Positions 6,172-10,090 are shown, numbered from the stretch's first letter. The stretch: DNA of 10,131 nucleotides from Baffinella frigidus (GCA_026770585.1 MU646415.1:669140-679270), one strand, 5' to 3'. Program-made: numbers and translations. Notes: a model not told the origin generated them from the letters alone.

Positions 6172-8074
6172 ACCCCTCAACCCCTCAACCACAAAGCACA
6201 AACCACAAACCCCACACACAAACCACAGACCACAAACACGTTACGCACGCAAGCCTAACCCCTAAACCCTAAAACCCGAACCCTACATCCTATACCCTGC
6301 CCAGGCATTATCAACGATGGTGAATCCGGCGGCAAACTCTCAGAAGCGGAGGCAGCCACACGCGGCTATCCATGCGAACAGAATCATAAGTCAATTATTG
6401 GATTATTGCCCAGGAAACACGCCAAAAGTCATCAATTGATCACGTTTCCGCCCGAAAAAGCAGGAGGAAACCTGATTATTTCCCATAATTTTTAAAAATG
6501 TCCTTTTATTCTGTTCGCATGGATAGCCTCGTGTGGGGAGAGAGCCCTGGTAGATCCTTTTGGAACACCTGTGTAACCTTCAACCCTCAACACTACACCT
6601 TACATCCCCAAACCCCACACCCCAAACCCCAAACCCTAAACAACAACGAACAAACAACATCCAAACACAATAATTCACTCATCACTCATCAACAAACAAC
6701 AAATAACAAACCCCTGAAAAAATGAACCCTAATCCAGGCATTATCAAAGATGGCGAATCTGGGGGCAAACTATCAGAAGAAGAGACACAAGGGGCCCTTG
6801 TGGAAGCAGGGCCGTTTTTTGCGTCACTGGTATACCCTAAACCCTAAACCCTAAACCCGAAACCCGAAACCCTAAACCCTAAACCCCTAAACAAGAACCC
6901 TCCACCCGAAACCCGCAACCCGCAACCCGAAACACCATACCCTAAACCGTAAACCGTAAACCATGAACCCTTAACCTTACCAAACTCTAAACCTAAACAC
7001 TATATCCTACACCCTGAACCCCCAACCCCAAACTCTTATCCCAAACCATTACCCCAAACTGCAAGCCCTGAGCTCTCAGAAGAGGAGGCACAGGGGGCCC
7101 TCGTAGAAGCAATGCCGTTTTTTACGTCGCTGGTAAACCCTAAACCCTGAACCCTGACCCCTAAACCCGAAACACTAAACCCTAAACACTAAACCCTGAC
7201 CCCTAAACCCTAACCCCTAACCCCCAACCCGCCTATCACAACGCCGAACACCTCAACCCTACGCACTAAACGCAGGTAACCCCACACCCTTGACCAGAAA
7301 TCCTAATCACTACACCCTGAACTCTGTACCAAACCCTCAACCACACCCTAGACCAGAAATCCTAATCGCTTCAACCTGAACTCTGTACCAAACCCTAAAA
7401 CCTCCGGGGACAAGCTATCAATAGATGAGGCAGAGGGAGCCCTTGTAGAAGCAGGGCCGTTTTTTGCGTCGCTGATACACCCCAAACCCTAACCCCAAAC
7501 TCTAAGCCCTACGCCCTCAGCACTAAACACCAGACAGTAAACCCACTTTTGACGTCGCTAGTAAACCCCGAAACCTAAACGCGAAACCCTAGACCGTAAA
7601 CCGTAAACCCTACATCCTTCACTCTACACCCTACACCCAAACCCAAACCCAAACCCAAACCCACCCCCAAACTCAAACCCAAACCCAAACCCAAACCCAA
7701 ACCCAAACCCAAACCCTAAACCCAAACCCTTATTCCAAACCCTAAACCCTAAACCCTAAGCCCTGCACCCAAACCCTAGACCCCAAACCTTACACCTACG
7801 CCCCAAACCCCAAACCCTAAACCCTAAACCCAAGCCCCAAAACCCAAACCCCAAACCCCAAATCAGGGGGATCAAGGAGACCCGCGCCTCATCACCGACC
7901 TAGTGAAACAGGTTTTGGGGTTAGGGGTTAGGGGTTAGGGGTTAGGGAGTAGGGGTCAGTGGGTAGGGGTCAGGGGTCAGGGGTCAGTGGTGAGGGGTTC
8001 AGGAAACAGTGGGCTTCGCTGAACGGTCCATTTTCTTCGTATACGTTGTATACTCGGTGATATATGACTCTGGG
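4925..8074 (+). CDS. Hypothetical four-exon small secreted protein (exons 4925-4970, 6738-6829, 7867-7911, 8003-8074)
   Basis: Inference from exon boundaries. The four segments have AG before and GT after at every internal junction: G|GTTATG; CCAG|G...CTG|GTATAC; TCAG|GGGGAT...ACAG|GTTTTG; TTCAG|GAAAC. Their phases are compatible. The lengths 46+92+45+72 sum to 255 nt, which is 85 codons, and TAG follows at 8075-8077. The product would begin MASSNAFFLLLSSVA, continue GIIKDGESGGKLSEEE and LVEAGPFFASL, then GDQGDPRLITDLVKQ, then ETVGFAERSI and a hydrophobic tail. Introns would be 1767, 1037 and 91 bp, filled with telomere-like repeats, MITEs and further A copies. A1 (6019-6119) starts and ends in the same phases and could replace the 6738 exon. 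Weak points: the end of the last exon is uncertain, because conservation with the minus-strand copy stops at GAACG|GTCCAT, itself a possible donor. There is also no transcript evidence and no recognised family. It may be a decayed member of a gene family. Confidence 0.35.
5095..5160 (+). repeat. 33-bp tandem repeat, two units, locus 1
   Basis: Seen: GACATGCTGAGCCTTACCGA followed by CTATCCTTAAGTT at 5095-5127, repeated at 5128-5160. A third partial unit (GACATGCTGGGTGTGCGG) then leads into the deleted remnant of the 4108-type arm. The same architecture recurs at 5375-5407 plus 5408 onward, and once at about 4083-4110. Confidence 0.85.
5201..5334 (+). repeat. Telomere-like C-rich tract ending at a truncated A-module acceptor
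   Basis: Seen: CCCTAAA, CCCCAAA and CACCAAA variants, then ACACGTTTCACACGCAACCC and CTAACCCCTAACCCAG followed by GCATCATCA. The last ~65 bp match the sequence preceding module A1 (ACACGTTACACACGC near 5959, ending CCCAG at 6018) and, less closely, A2 (ACACGTTACGCACGC near 6237). After GCATCATCA the similarity is lost, so this is an intron end plus the first ~9 nt of an A exon, truncated by GTCAAC-type repeat. Confidence 0.7.
5375..5491 (+). repeat. 33-bp unit locus 2 plus third copy of the 4108-type arm
   Basis: Seen: GACATGCTGAGCCTTACCGA and CTATTCTTAAGTT (5375-5407), followed by GACATACTGGGTGCGCGGTA. The arm AAATCCGTCAACTTTGGAGC and GGAAAAGAGCC follows (5414-5491), matching 4108-4183 with CTTGGCTCGCC in place of CGGGCTCACC. 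Near 5505-5530, CCTCTTCCGTCGCCGGTCTT and GAGCC resemble the end of the signal exon and its intron start (CTCCGTCGCAG|GTTATGAGCC), with changes. This is a possible decayed copy. Confidence 0.65.
5592..5759 (+). mobile_element. MITE family 1, copy 3 (168 bp)
   Basis: Seen: CCACACAGCGGGCTTTCGAA at the left and CTGCTGTGTGG at the right. The GATTTTCGGCCCG...CGGGCCGA inner palindrome and CGTTACCTTATCC match the reverse complement of copy 1 (452-612). The TAGCTACCGTAGGGCCTA core and GGGGTTATTC subterminal block match both other copies. No coding content. It lies between the GTCAAC-rich block and the telomere-like exon array. Confidence 0.85.
5760..6018 (+). repeat. Telomere-like C-rich tract upstream of module A1
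   Basis: Seen: after a short G-rich start (GGGGTTTAGGGTTTAG at 5762-5777) the strand switches to CCCTAAA and CCCCAAA units, then ACACGTTACACACGCAG and (ACCCTAC)n, ending CTAACCCAG at 6018. This would be the 3' part of the intron before A1. A 138-codon frame starting at 5856 is mostly the translation of these repeats (NPQPSTLN-like) and is not a protein; only its GIIKDCES segment, encoded by A1, is meaningful. Confidence 0.75.
6019..6119 (+). pseudogene. Exon-like module A1 (alternative A exon), 101 nt
   Basis: Seen: ACCCAG|GC starts the module in phase 1 and TGT|GTAACC ends it in phase 0. Residues read GIIKDCESGGKLSKEEAERA, then LLGGCPLTIFWNPC. The first half matches A2 and A3; the second half matches the end of A2 (TTTTGGAACACCTGTGTAAC) but not A3, A4, A5 or A7, which share the VEAGPFFASL ending. 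It is intact and phase-compatible with both the signal exon (4925-4970) and module B (7867), so it could substitute for A3. Splicing A1 to A3 directly would break the frame, because an A exon ends in phase 0 and starts in phase 1. It is either a usable alternative exon or a relic. Confidence 0.5.
6120..6304 (+). repeat. Telomere-like C-rich tract between A1 and A2
   Basis: Seen: (ACCCTCA)n, then CACAAAC-type variants, ACACGTTACGCACGCAAGCC, and CCCTAAA units ending CTGCCCAG at 6304. Same order as the tract before A1, so exon plus upstream intron have been duplicated together. Confidence 0.75.
6305..6572 (+). pseudogene. Exon-like module A2, split by a foldback element
   Basis: Seen: CCCAG|GCATTATCAACGATGG starts in phase 1 and reads GIIN, DGESGGKLSEAEA, stopping at 6355. 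A 181-bp foldback element follows (6356-6536), after which GGAGAGAGCCCTGG...CTTTTGGAACACCTGT|GTAACC resumes the A1-like second half. The insertion breaks the reading frame, so this copy cannot be a normal exon unless the insert is removed. A1 supplies the uninterrupted counterpart. Confidence 0.7.
6356..6536. mobile_element. Foldback/MITE element with 29-bp TIR inserted in module A2
   Basis: Seen: CCACACGCGGCTATCCATGC plus GAACAGAAT (6356-6384) is inverted at 6508-6536 (ATTCTGTTCGCATGGATAGC plus CTCGTGTGG) with one mismatch in 29. The AT-rich interior has no meaningful frame. Insertion into a repeated module defines its limits: A1 continues GGCAGAGAGAGCCC where A2 has GGCAG, the element, then GGAGAGAGCCC. 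The target duplication is not resolvable beyond 2 bp. The terminal 16 bp also occur alone at 1250-1265. Confidence 0.85.
6573..6737 (+). repeat. Degenerate C/A-rich intron-like tract between A2 and A3
   Basis: Seen: CAACCCTCAACACTAC and CCCAAAC units decay into AACAAACAACAAATAAC-type sequence, then ACCCTAATCCAG at 6737. The open frame starting at 6498 is composed of this low-complexity sequence and is not called. Confidence 0.6.
6738..6829 (+). CDS. Module A3, best-preserved A exon (92 nt)
   Basis: Seen: AATCCAG|GC ATT ATC starts in phase 1 and GCGTCACTG|GTATAC ends in phase 0. The residues are GIIKDGESGGKLSEEETQGA, then LVEAGPFFASL, with an acidic first half and a hydrophobic end. Compared with A4 (7070-7132), six of ten base differences over the shared 20 codons are synonymous third positions: CTA/CTC, GAA/GAG, CAA/CAG, CTT/CTC, GTG/GTA and TCA/TCG. 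This pattern is expected if the copies descend from exons under protein-level selection. I recognise no named domain. It is used as exon 2 in the four-exon model. Confidence 0.45.
6830..7069 (+). repeat. Telomere-like intron tract after A3
   Basis: Seen: GTATACC, then CCCTAAA, CCCGAAA, CCCGCAA and CCGTAAA variants through CCCTGAGCTC. Variant units are clustered (runs of ACCCGAA, then ACCGTAA), as expected from local slippage or unequal exchange. No gene. Confidence 0.75.
7070..7132 (+). pseudogene. Module A4, lacking its 5' half
   Basis: Seen: from GAGCTCTCAGAAGAGGAGG it reads ELSEEEAQGALVEAMPFFTSL and ends ACGTCGCTG|GTAAACC with an intact donor. Everything upstream of the LSEEE part, including the GIIKDGES segment and AG acceptor, is replaced by CCCTGAG-type repeat (GCAAGCCCT precedes it). 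Probably a truncated, unusable copy; its synonymous differences from A3 are informative about ancestry. Confidence 0.65.
7133..7402 (+). repeat. Telomere-like tract with a 70-bp internal duplication
   Basis: Seen: CCCTAAA/CCCTGAA units, then ACCAGAAATCCTAATCACTA with ACCCTGAACTCTGTACCAAA (7293-7334) repeated as ACCAGAAATCCTAATCGCTT with CAACCTGAACTCTGTACCAA (about 7353-7392). No gene. Confidence 0.65.
7403..7474 (+). pseudogene. Module A5, truncated and donor lost
   Basis: Seen: TCCGGGGACAAGCTATCAAT onward reads SGDKLSIDEAEGALVEAGPF then FASL. The 3' boundary GTCGCTG is followed by ATACAC instead of GTATAC, so the donor GT is destroyed. The 5' GIIKDGE segment is missing. Clearly related to A3 and A4 (CTTGTAGAAGCAGGGCCG), but not usable as a spliced exon as it stands. 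Confidence 0.65.
7475..7628 (+). repeat. Telomere-like tract with a 14-nt A-module 3' remnant at 7547-7560
   Basis: Seen: TTTTGACGTCGCTA|GTAAACCCC at 7547-7560 matches the end of the A exon and its donor (TTTTTTACGTCGCTG|GTAAACCC in A4). The rest of the A module is gone. Surrounding units are degenerate CCCTAAA and CCGTAAA. Confidence 0.55.
7629..7866 (+). repeat. CCCAAA hexamer array grading into CCCTAAA/CCCCAAA
   Basis: Seen: near-perfect CCCAAA hexamers at 7637-7730, with one CCCCCAAACTC interruption. CCCTAAA and CCCCAAA heptamers follow, ending CCCCAAATCAG at 7866, which can serve as the acceptor for module B. The hexamer unit differs from the heptamers elsewhere, so it is a local homogenisation product. 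Confidence 0.8.
7867..7911 (+). CDS. Module B1, 45-nt exon candidate
   Basis: Seen: AAATCAG|GGGGATCAAGG starts, and GTGAAACAG|GTTTTGGG ends, a 45-nt segment reading GDQGDPRLITDLVKQ in phase 0/0. The phase matches A3 or A1 upstream and C downstream. Inverted copies on the minus strand (9630-9665) keep DPR, I, DLVKQ and the donor. The 37-bp tandem array at 8407-8554 derives from the same segment (LINDIVKQ). It is followed by a 91-bp intron made of TTAGGGG units. Function unknown. Confidence 0.45.
7912..8002 (+). repeat. 91-bp intron candidate made of TTAGGGG units
   Basis: Seen: GTTTTGGGG, then about five GGTTAGGG/GGGGTTA units, then GGGTCAGTGG-type units, ending GAGGGGTTCAG before GAAACAGTGGG. 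The minus-strand copy (9560-9629) has the same start, repeat type and end at 70 bp. GT at the start and TTCAG at the end fit a spliceosomal intron. The G-rich units here contrast with the C-rich introns upstream. Confidence 0.6.
8003..8074 (+). CDS. Module C, candidate last exon
   Basis: Seen: TTCAG|GAAACAGTGG, reading ETVGFAERSI followed by a hydrophobic stretch FFVYVVYSVIYDSG, then TAG. The minus-strand counterpart (starting at 9559) also reads ETVGFAERSI; its three base differences over these ten codons are all synonymous third positions (GGC/GGG, GCT/GCA, ATT/ATA). Conservation ends there. The sequence after GAACG, GTCCATTTTCTTCG, resembles the intron repeat at 9992-10084 (GTCCATTTACTTTCGTGG), so the true exon may be only the 23 nt up to 8025, with GT as donor. 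Confidence 0.4.
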
Positions 8075-8293
8075 TAGGTCCCTCGAGATTATCTTCTCTC
8101 TCGTGTGACCTCCCCAGAGCCAACCAACTCTGAGTCTATCACGTGGCACTAATTGATTGCTCGTACAAGGACATTTTACTAACCGACATGTCGACCAGAG
8201 CTCTGGCCGAAACCGCCTCCGAAGCGTGTAGATGGTCTGAAGTTGAGGGGGGTTCCGATTTTTTTGGCTGTGGAAAACATATAACAATGGCAA
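8075..8293. other. No recognised gene or repeat
   Basis: Mixed-composition sequence without telomere-like units. A 173-codon minus-strand frame covers 7970-8491, but its start lies in the 37-bp tandem array and its end in the TTAGGGG tract, and no domain is recognisable. I therefore treat it as accidental. Confidence 0.4.
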
Positions 8294-8347
8294 AACGTGA
8301 CAGTTTACAGCGAGTATCTTAACGTGACAGTTTACTGCGAGTATCAT
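8294..8347 (+). repeat. 27-bp tandem duplication
   Basis: Seen: AACGTGACAGTTTACAGCGA followed by GTATCTT (8294-8320), then the same with ACTGCGA and GTATCAT (8321-8347), three differences. The following ~45 bp (CCAAAAGTTGATGATTGTTT) resembles the 49-bp minisatellite at 4764-4899. Confidence 0.9.
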
Positions 8348-8406
8348 AAACTGTTGCCAAAAGTTGATGATTGTTTTTACTGTTTTCGTGTGGCCAACAG
8401 ATGTGA

Positions 8407-8554
8407 AAACCGCACACACCTCATCAACGACATAGTGAAACAGAAACCGCACACACCTCATCAACGACATAGTGAAACAGAAACCGCACACACCTCATCA
8501 ACGACATAGTGAAACAGAAACCGCACACACCTCATCAACGACATAGTGAAACAG
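8407..8554 (+). repeat. Four identical 37-bp tandem repeats derived from module B
   Basis: Seen: units 8407-8443, 8444-8480, 8481-8517 and 8518-8554 are identical (AAACCGCACACACCTCATCA then ACGACATAGTGAAACAG). The second half matches B1 (CTCATCACCGACCTAGTGAA). The last unit is followed by GTTTCTGGGTTAGGG, the same donor plus G-rich intron seen after B1. The 37-nt period is not a multiple of three, so the copies cannot all be coding in one frame. Their identity implies very recent expansion. Confidence 0.9.
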
Positions 8555-8655
8555 GTTTCTGGGTTAGGGCTTACGGGTTACGGGTTACGGGTTACGGGCT
8601 CAAAAAACAGTAGAGCGTTTGCGGCAATTGTTGTCCGCGTTTTTTCGTCTTCTTC
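8555..8655 (+). repeat. G-rich telomere-like tract and a decayed C-like segment
   Basis: Seen: GTTTCTGGGTTAGGGCTTAC, three GGGTTAC units, then GCTCAAAAAACAGTAGAGCG, which resembles TTCAGGAAACAGTGGGCTTC at the start of module C. The order B, G-rich intron, C is thus present a third time, but C is degraded here. Confidence 0.55.
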
Positions 8656-8731
8656 TGTATTGCTTTCAGCGTAGAGATGAGTGATCCAAACGTGTACGAG
8701 CCTTAAGTCGAGCCCGCCTCGGTGCAGTATA
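8656..8731 (-). repeat. Inverted partner of 9735-9826 (left part)
   Basis: Seen: the reverse complement (GAGGCGGGCTCGACTTAAGG, ACGTTTGGATCACTCATCTC, AGAAGAAGACG) aligns with 9733-9817 (GGCGGGCTCGTGTTAATGCG, ACGTTTGTATCACTCGTCTC, ACAAGAAGACG). This is part of the larger inverted relationship between 7867-8960 and 9040-9870. No gene assigned. Confidence 0.65.
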
Positions 8732-8868
8732 ATCTCCGCAGAAGTATCGATTAATTTTGTTTGGGCAACGAAATTTACTACACGATTGGGTCATACTAGT
8801 AATAGTAAAGCAGTTTTGTAGCAAATTTTGTTGCGCCAAAAGCAATTGATTAACACTTTTGCGGAGAT
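8732..8868. mobile_element. MITE family 2-related element, copy 2 (TIR ATCTCCGCA)
   Basis: Seen: ATCTCCGCAGAAGT at the left and ACTTTTGCGGAGAT at the right. The inverted similarity continues inward through ATTAATTTTGTTTGGGCAACGA against TTGTTGCGCCAAAAGCAATT. The central ~70 bp (AACGAAATTTACTACACGAT, then TCATACTAGTAAT, then AAATTTTGTTGCG) matches the reverse complement of the core of 3171-3288. The outer ~25 bp are unlike that element. It sits in DNA that on the minus strand reads VVEDDVLHLRK before the element. No target-site duplication is evident. Confidence 0.75.
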
Positions 8869-8900
8869 GAAGAACGTCATCCTCAACAACCACCTGCCGA

Positions 8901-8944
8901 GAATCGAATCAAATCAAACGCATGCGTTTGATTTGATTTGATTC
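8901..8944. repeat. 44-bp near-perfect spacerless palindrome centred on GCATGC
   Basis: Seen: GAATCGAATCAAATCAAACG-CA (8901-8922) against TGCGTTTGATTTGATTTGAT-TC (8923-8944), one mismatch in 22 pairs, no loop. The right arm is identical to 9849-9870, where the same 22-bp unit occurs in direct tandem instead (9826-9870). Such palindromes can form cruciforms or arise by inversion at a short repeat. Confidence 0.9.
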
Positions 8945-9042
8945 GAACCCGACCGTAGTTTCTAGTCAACTCTCTCAAGTGATTCCACACCTGGAAGTTG
9001 TCCTCGGCTCATAACCTTACAGCCGCAAGGAGGTCAGCCGTC

Positions 9043-9090
9043 AGGCGCGGGTCTCCCTATTCCGCCTGGTCTCGTTTGGATAGACGGCTG
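9043..9090 (-). pseudogene. Minus-strand fragment of module B and its upstream flank
   Basis: Seen: GGCGCGGGTCTCCCTATTCC plus GCCTGGTCTCGTTTGGATAG and ACGGCTGA match 9654-9699 at three to four differences. The DLVKQ half and donor are missing; the block instead joins GACGGCTGACCTCC-like sequence. It is a truncated copy. Confidence 0.6.
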
Positions 9091-9112
9091 AGAAAGCTGA
9101 GGCGGGTCCGTC

Positions 9113-9165
9113 ATACTGCTTCCACAAGGGCCCCTTCTGCCTTATCTTCAGAGAGTTTGCCCCCC
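9113..9165 (-). pseudogene. Minus-strand module A8, truncated with stop
   Basis: Seen on the minus strand: GGCAAACTCTCTGAAGATAA and GGCAGAAGGGGCCCTTGTGG read GGKLSEDKAEGALVEAV, followed by TGA where the PFFASL ending should begin. The 5' GIIKDGES part is replaced by a G-run. The copy lies in the inverted half of the locus, with TTCAGGG-type repeats on its left-hand coordinates as flanking intron. Confidence 0.6.
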
Positions 9166-9338
9166 CCAAGGTTCCAGGGTTCAGGGTTCAGGGTCTATGG
9201 CTTACGGTTGAGGGTTTGGGGTGTAGCGCTTAGCGATCGGGATTGATGGTTCAGGGTTTGGGATTTGGGGTTTCGAATTTAGTGCGCAGGGTCAAGGTGA
9301 AAGGGGTTACGGGCTAGGGGTTAGGATTTGGGGTGTAC
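9166..9338 (-). repeat. G-rich telomere-like tract between minus-strand A copies
   Basis: Seen: GGTTCAGGG, GGGTTTGGGG and GGGGTTACGGG variants, i.e. CCCTGAA and CCCCAAA units on the minus strand, the same type found around plus-strand A modules. The 82-codon plus-strand frame at 8998-9246 runs through this tract and the A8 and B fragments antisense and is not called. Confidence 0.7.
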
Positions 9339-9400
9339 CAGCGACACAAAAAACGGCATTGCTTCCACGAGGCCCCCCTCTGCCTCTTCTTGTGAGAGAT
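9339..9400 (-). pseudogene. Minus-strand module A7
   Basis: Seen on the minus strand: CTCTCACAAGAAGAGGCAGA onward reads LSQEEAEGGLVEAMPFFVSL and ends GTGTCGCTG|GTACACC, with an intact donor. It lacks the GIIKDGES half. It shares the ATG codon of A4 (VEAMPFF), suggesting A4 and A7 share a more recent ancestor than either does with A3 or A5. Confidence 0.65.
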
Positions 9401-9472
9401 CATGGCTTACGGTTTGGGGTAATGGTTTGGGATAAGGGTTTGGGGTTGGGGGTTCAGGGTGTAGGGTATCCC

Positions 9473-9559
9473 TTAAGTGCCTGCGTCATCCTGAGATGAC
9501 AAAATGCGTTTGATCAAACGCGAGGAGGTTATGGACCGTTCTGCGAACCCCACTGTTTC
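9473..9559 (-). pseudogene. Minus-strand module C copy
   Basis: Seen on the minus strand: TTCAG|GAAACAGTGGGGTTCG, reading ETVGFAERSI, then TSSRLIKR with ILSSQDDAGT and TAA. Only ETVGFAERSI and the following GTCCAT are shared with the plus-strand C at 8003. The divergent part includes the perfect palindrome GCGTTTGATCAAACGC (9506-9521) and a hairpin GTCATC-CTGA-GATGAC, so it is likely intronic or rearranged. Confidence 0.5.
9506..9521. repeat. 16-bp perfect palindrome GCGTTTGATCAAACGC
   Basis: Seen: fully self-complementary, built from the GCGTTTGAT half-unit also used by the palindrome at 8901-8944 and the direct repeats at 9826-9870. Confidence 0.9.
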
Positions 9560-9629
9560 CTGAACCCCTACCCCCTACCCCCTACCCCCTACCCCCTAAC
9601 CCCTGACCCCTAACCCCTAACCCCCAAAC
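9560..9629 (-). repeat. 70-bp intron candidate on the minus strand (TTAGGGG/GTAGGGG units)
   Basis: Seen on the minus strand: GTTTGGGGGTTAGGGG, then mixed GGGGTTA and GGGGGTA units, ending GGGGTTCAG. Counterpart of 7912-8002, 21 bp shorter, with the unit changed to GTAGGGG in the distal half. Confidence 0.6.
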
Positions 9630-9699
9630 CTGTTTCACTAGGTCGTTGATGGGGCGCGGGTCTCCCTACTCCGCCTGGTCTCGTTTAGATAGACGGCTG
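9630..9699 (-). pseudogene. Minus-strand module B3 with flank
   Basis: Seen on the minus strand: TAG|GGAGACCCGCGCC and CATCAACGACCTAGTGAAAC-AG|GTTTG read GDPRPINDLVKQ, 36 nt in phase 0 with an intact donor. Upstream, AAACGAGACCAGGCGGAGTA is shared with 9043-9090 but not with B1, which instead has GGGGATCAAG before GGAGACC. It may be a usable exon of an opposite-strand gene, but no signal-peptide exon was found for it. Confidence 0.55.
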
Positions 9700-9825
9700 A
9701 CCTCCTTAAGTCGGGCACACCTTGCGGGCTTGCAGCTGTCCCGTGGCGGGCTCGTGTTAATGCGCATAGACGTTTGTATCACTCGTCTCTAAGCTTGAGA
9801 GTAATCAACAAGAAGACGCGAGGTG

Positions 9826-9870
9826 TGCGTTTGGTTTGATTCGATTCATGCGTTTGATTTGATTTGATTC
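9826..9870 (+). repeat. Two direct ~22-bp units TGCGTTTGATTTGATTTGAT-TC
   Basis: Seen: 9826-9848 (TGCGTTTGGTTTGATTCGAT-TCA) and 9849-9870. The second unit is identical to the right arm of the palindrome at 8923-8944. CTCGGCAG follows, giving a T-rich tract before an AG acceptor for the exon at 9878. On the minus strand at 8901-8893 the same unit is also followed by CTCGGCAG. Confidence 0.85.
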
Positions 9871-9877
9871 TCGGCAG

Positions 9878-9976
9878 GATCTCGAGCGGGCGAACCCGCA
9901 CGACTTTGCGCAGAAAGTGCTGTTCAATCTCCCGCCGCCAAGAATCCAAGCCTACCTCTCCAACGACTACAACCAG
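9878..9976 (+). CDS. Exon D candidate, 99 nt, internal coding exon
   Basis: Seen: a T-rich tract with CTCGGCAG precedes, and CAACCAG|GTTCC ends, a 99-nt segment open in phase 0/0 (33 codons). It reads DLERANPHDF, AQK, VLFNLPPPRIQAYL, then SNDYNQ. Base composition is GC-rich with C/G at most third positions, unlike the surrounding AT- or repeat-rich DNA. A second copy of the VLFNLPPPRIQA segment starts at 10091 with mainly synonymous changes. These features argue for a real protein-coding exon. I do not recognise the family; the neighbouring exons would lie beyond the window or be hidden in it. Confidence 0.55.
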
Positions 9977-9991
9977 GTTCCAAAAATGAAC

Positions 9992-10084
9992 GGTCCGTTT
10001 ACTTCAATGGTACTGATTATTGGGTCCATTTACTTTCGTGGTACTAATTGGTGGGCCCATGTACTTTCGTGGTACAAAACTCTA
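9992..10084 (+). repeat. 31-bp minisatellite, three units, in the intron after exon D
   Basis: Seen: units 9992-10022, 10023-10053 and 10054-10084 with GGTCCATTTACTTTCGTGGT and ACTAATTGGTG. The first is preceded by GAACG, as is the similar GGTCCATTTTCTTCG at 8024 just after module C. This suggests that sequence belongs to a common intron-type repeat. Confidence 0.85.
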
Positions 10085-10090
10085 ACCTGA

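Noticed and set aside
5856-6272. 138-codon proline/asparagine-rich frame
   Set aside because: Almost entirely a translation of CCCTAAA- and CCCTCAA-type repeats; only the segment from A1 has any conservation.
7970-8491. 173-codon minus-strand frame, the longest in the window
   Set aside because: It starts inside the 37-bp tandem array and ends in the TTAGGGG tract, runs antisense to modules B and C, and shows no domain.
8407-8554. CRISPR array (four identical 37-bp repeats)
   Set aside because: The units are directly adjacent with no spacers, the context is eukaryotic, and the repeat derives from an exon-like module.
8666-8893. 75-codon minus-strand frame beginning VVEDDVLHLRK
   Set aside because: Most of it is the MITE at 8732-8868. 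The first residues follow a CTCGGCAG acceptor-like site and might be exon remnant, but that is too short to call.
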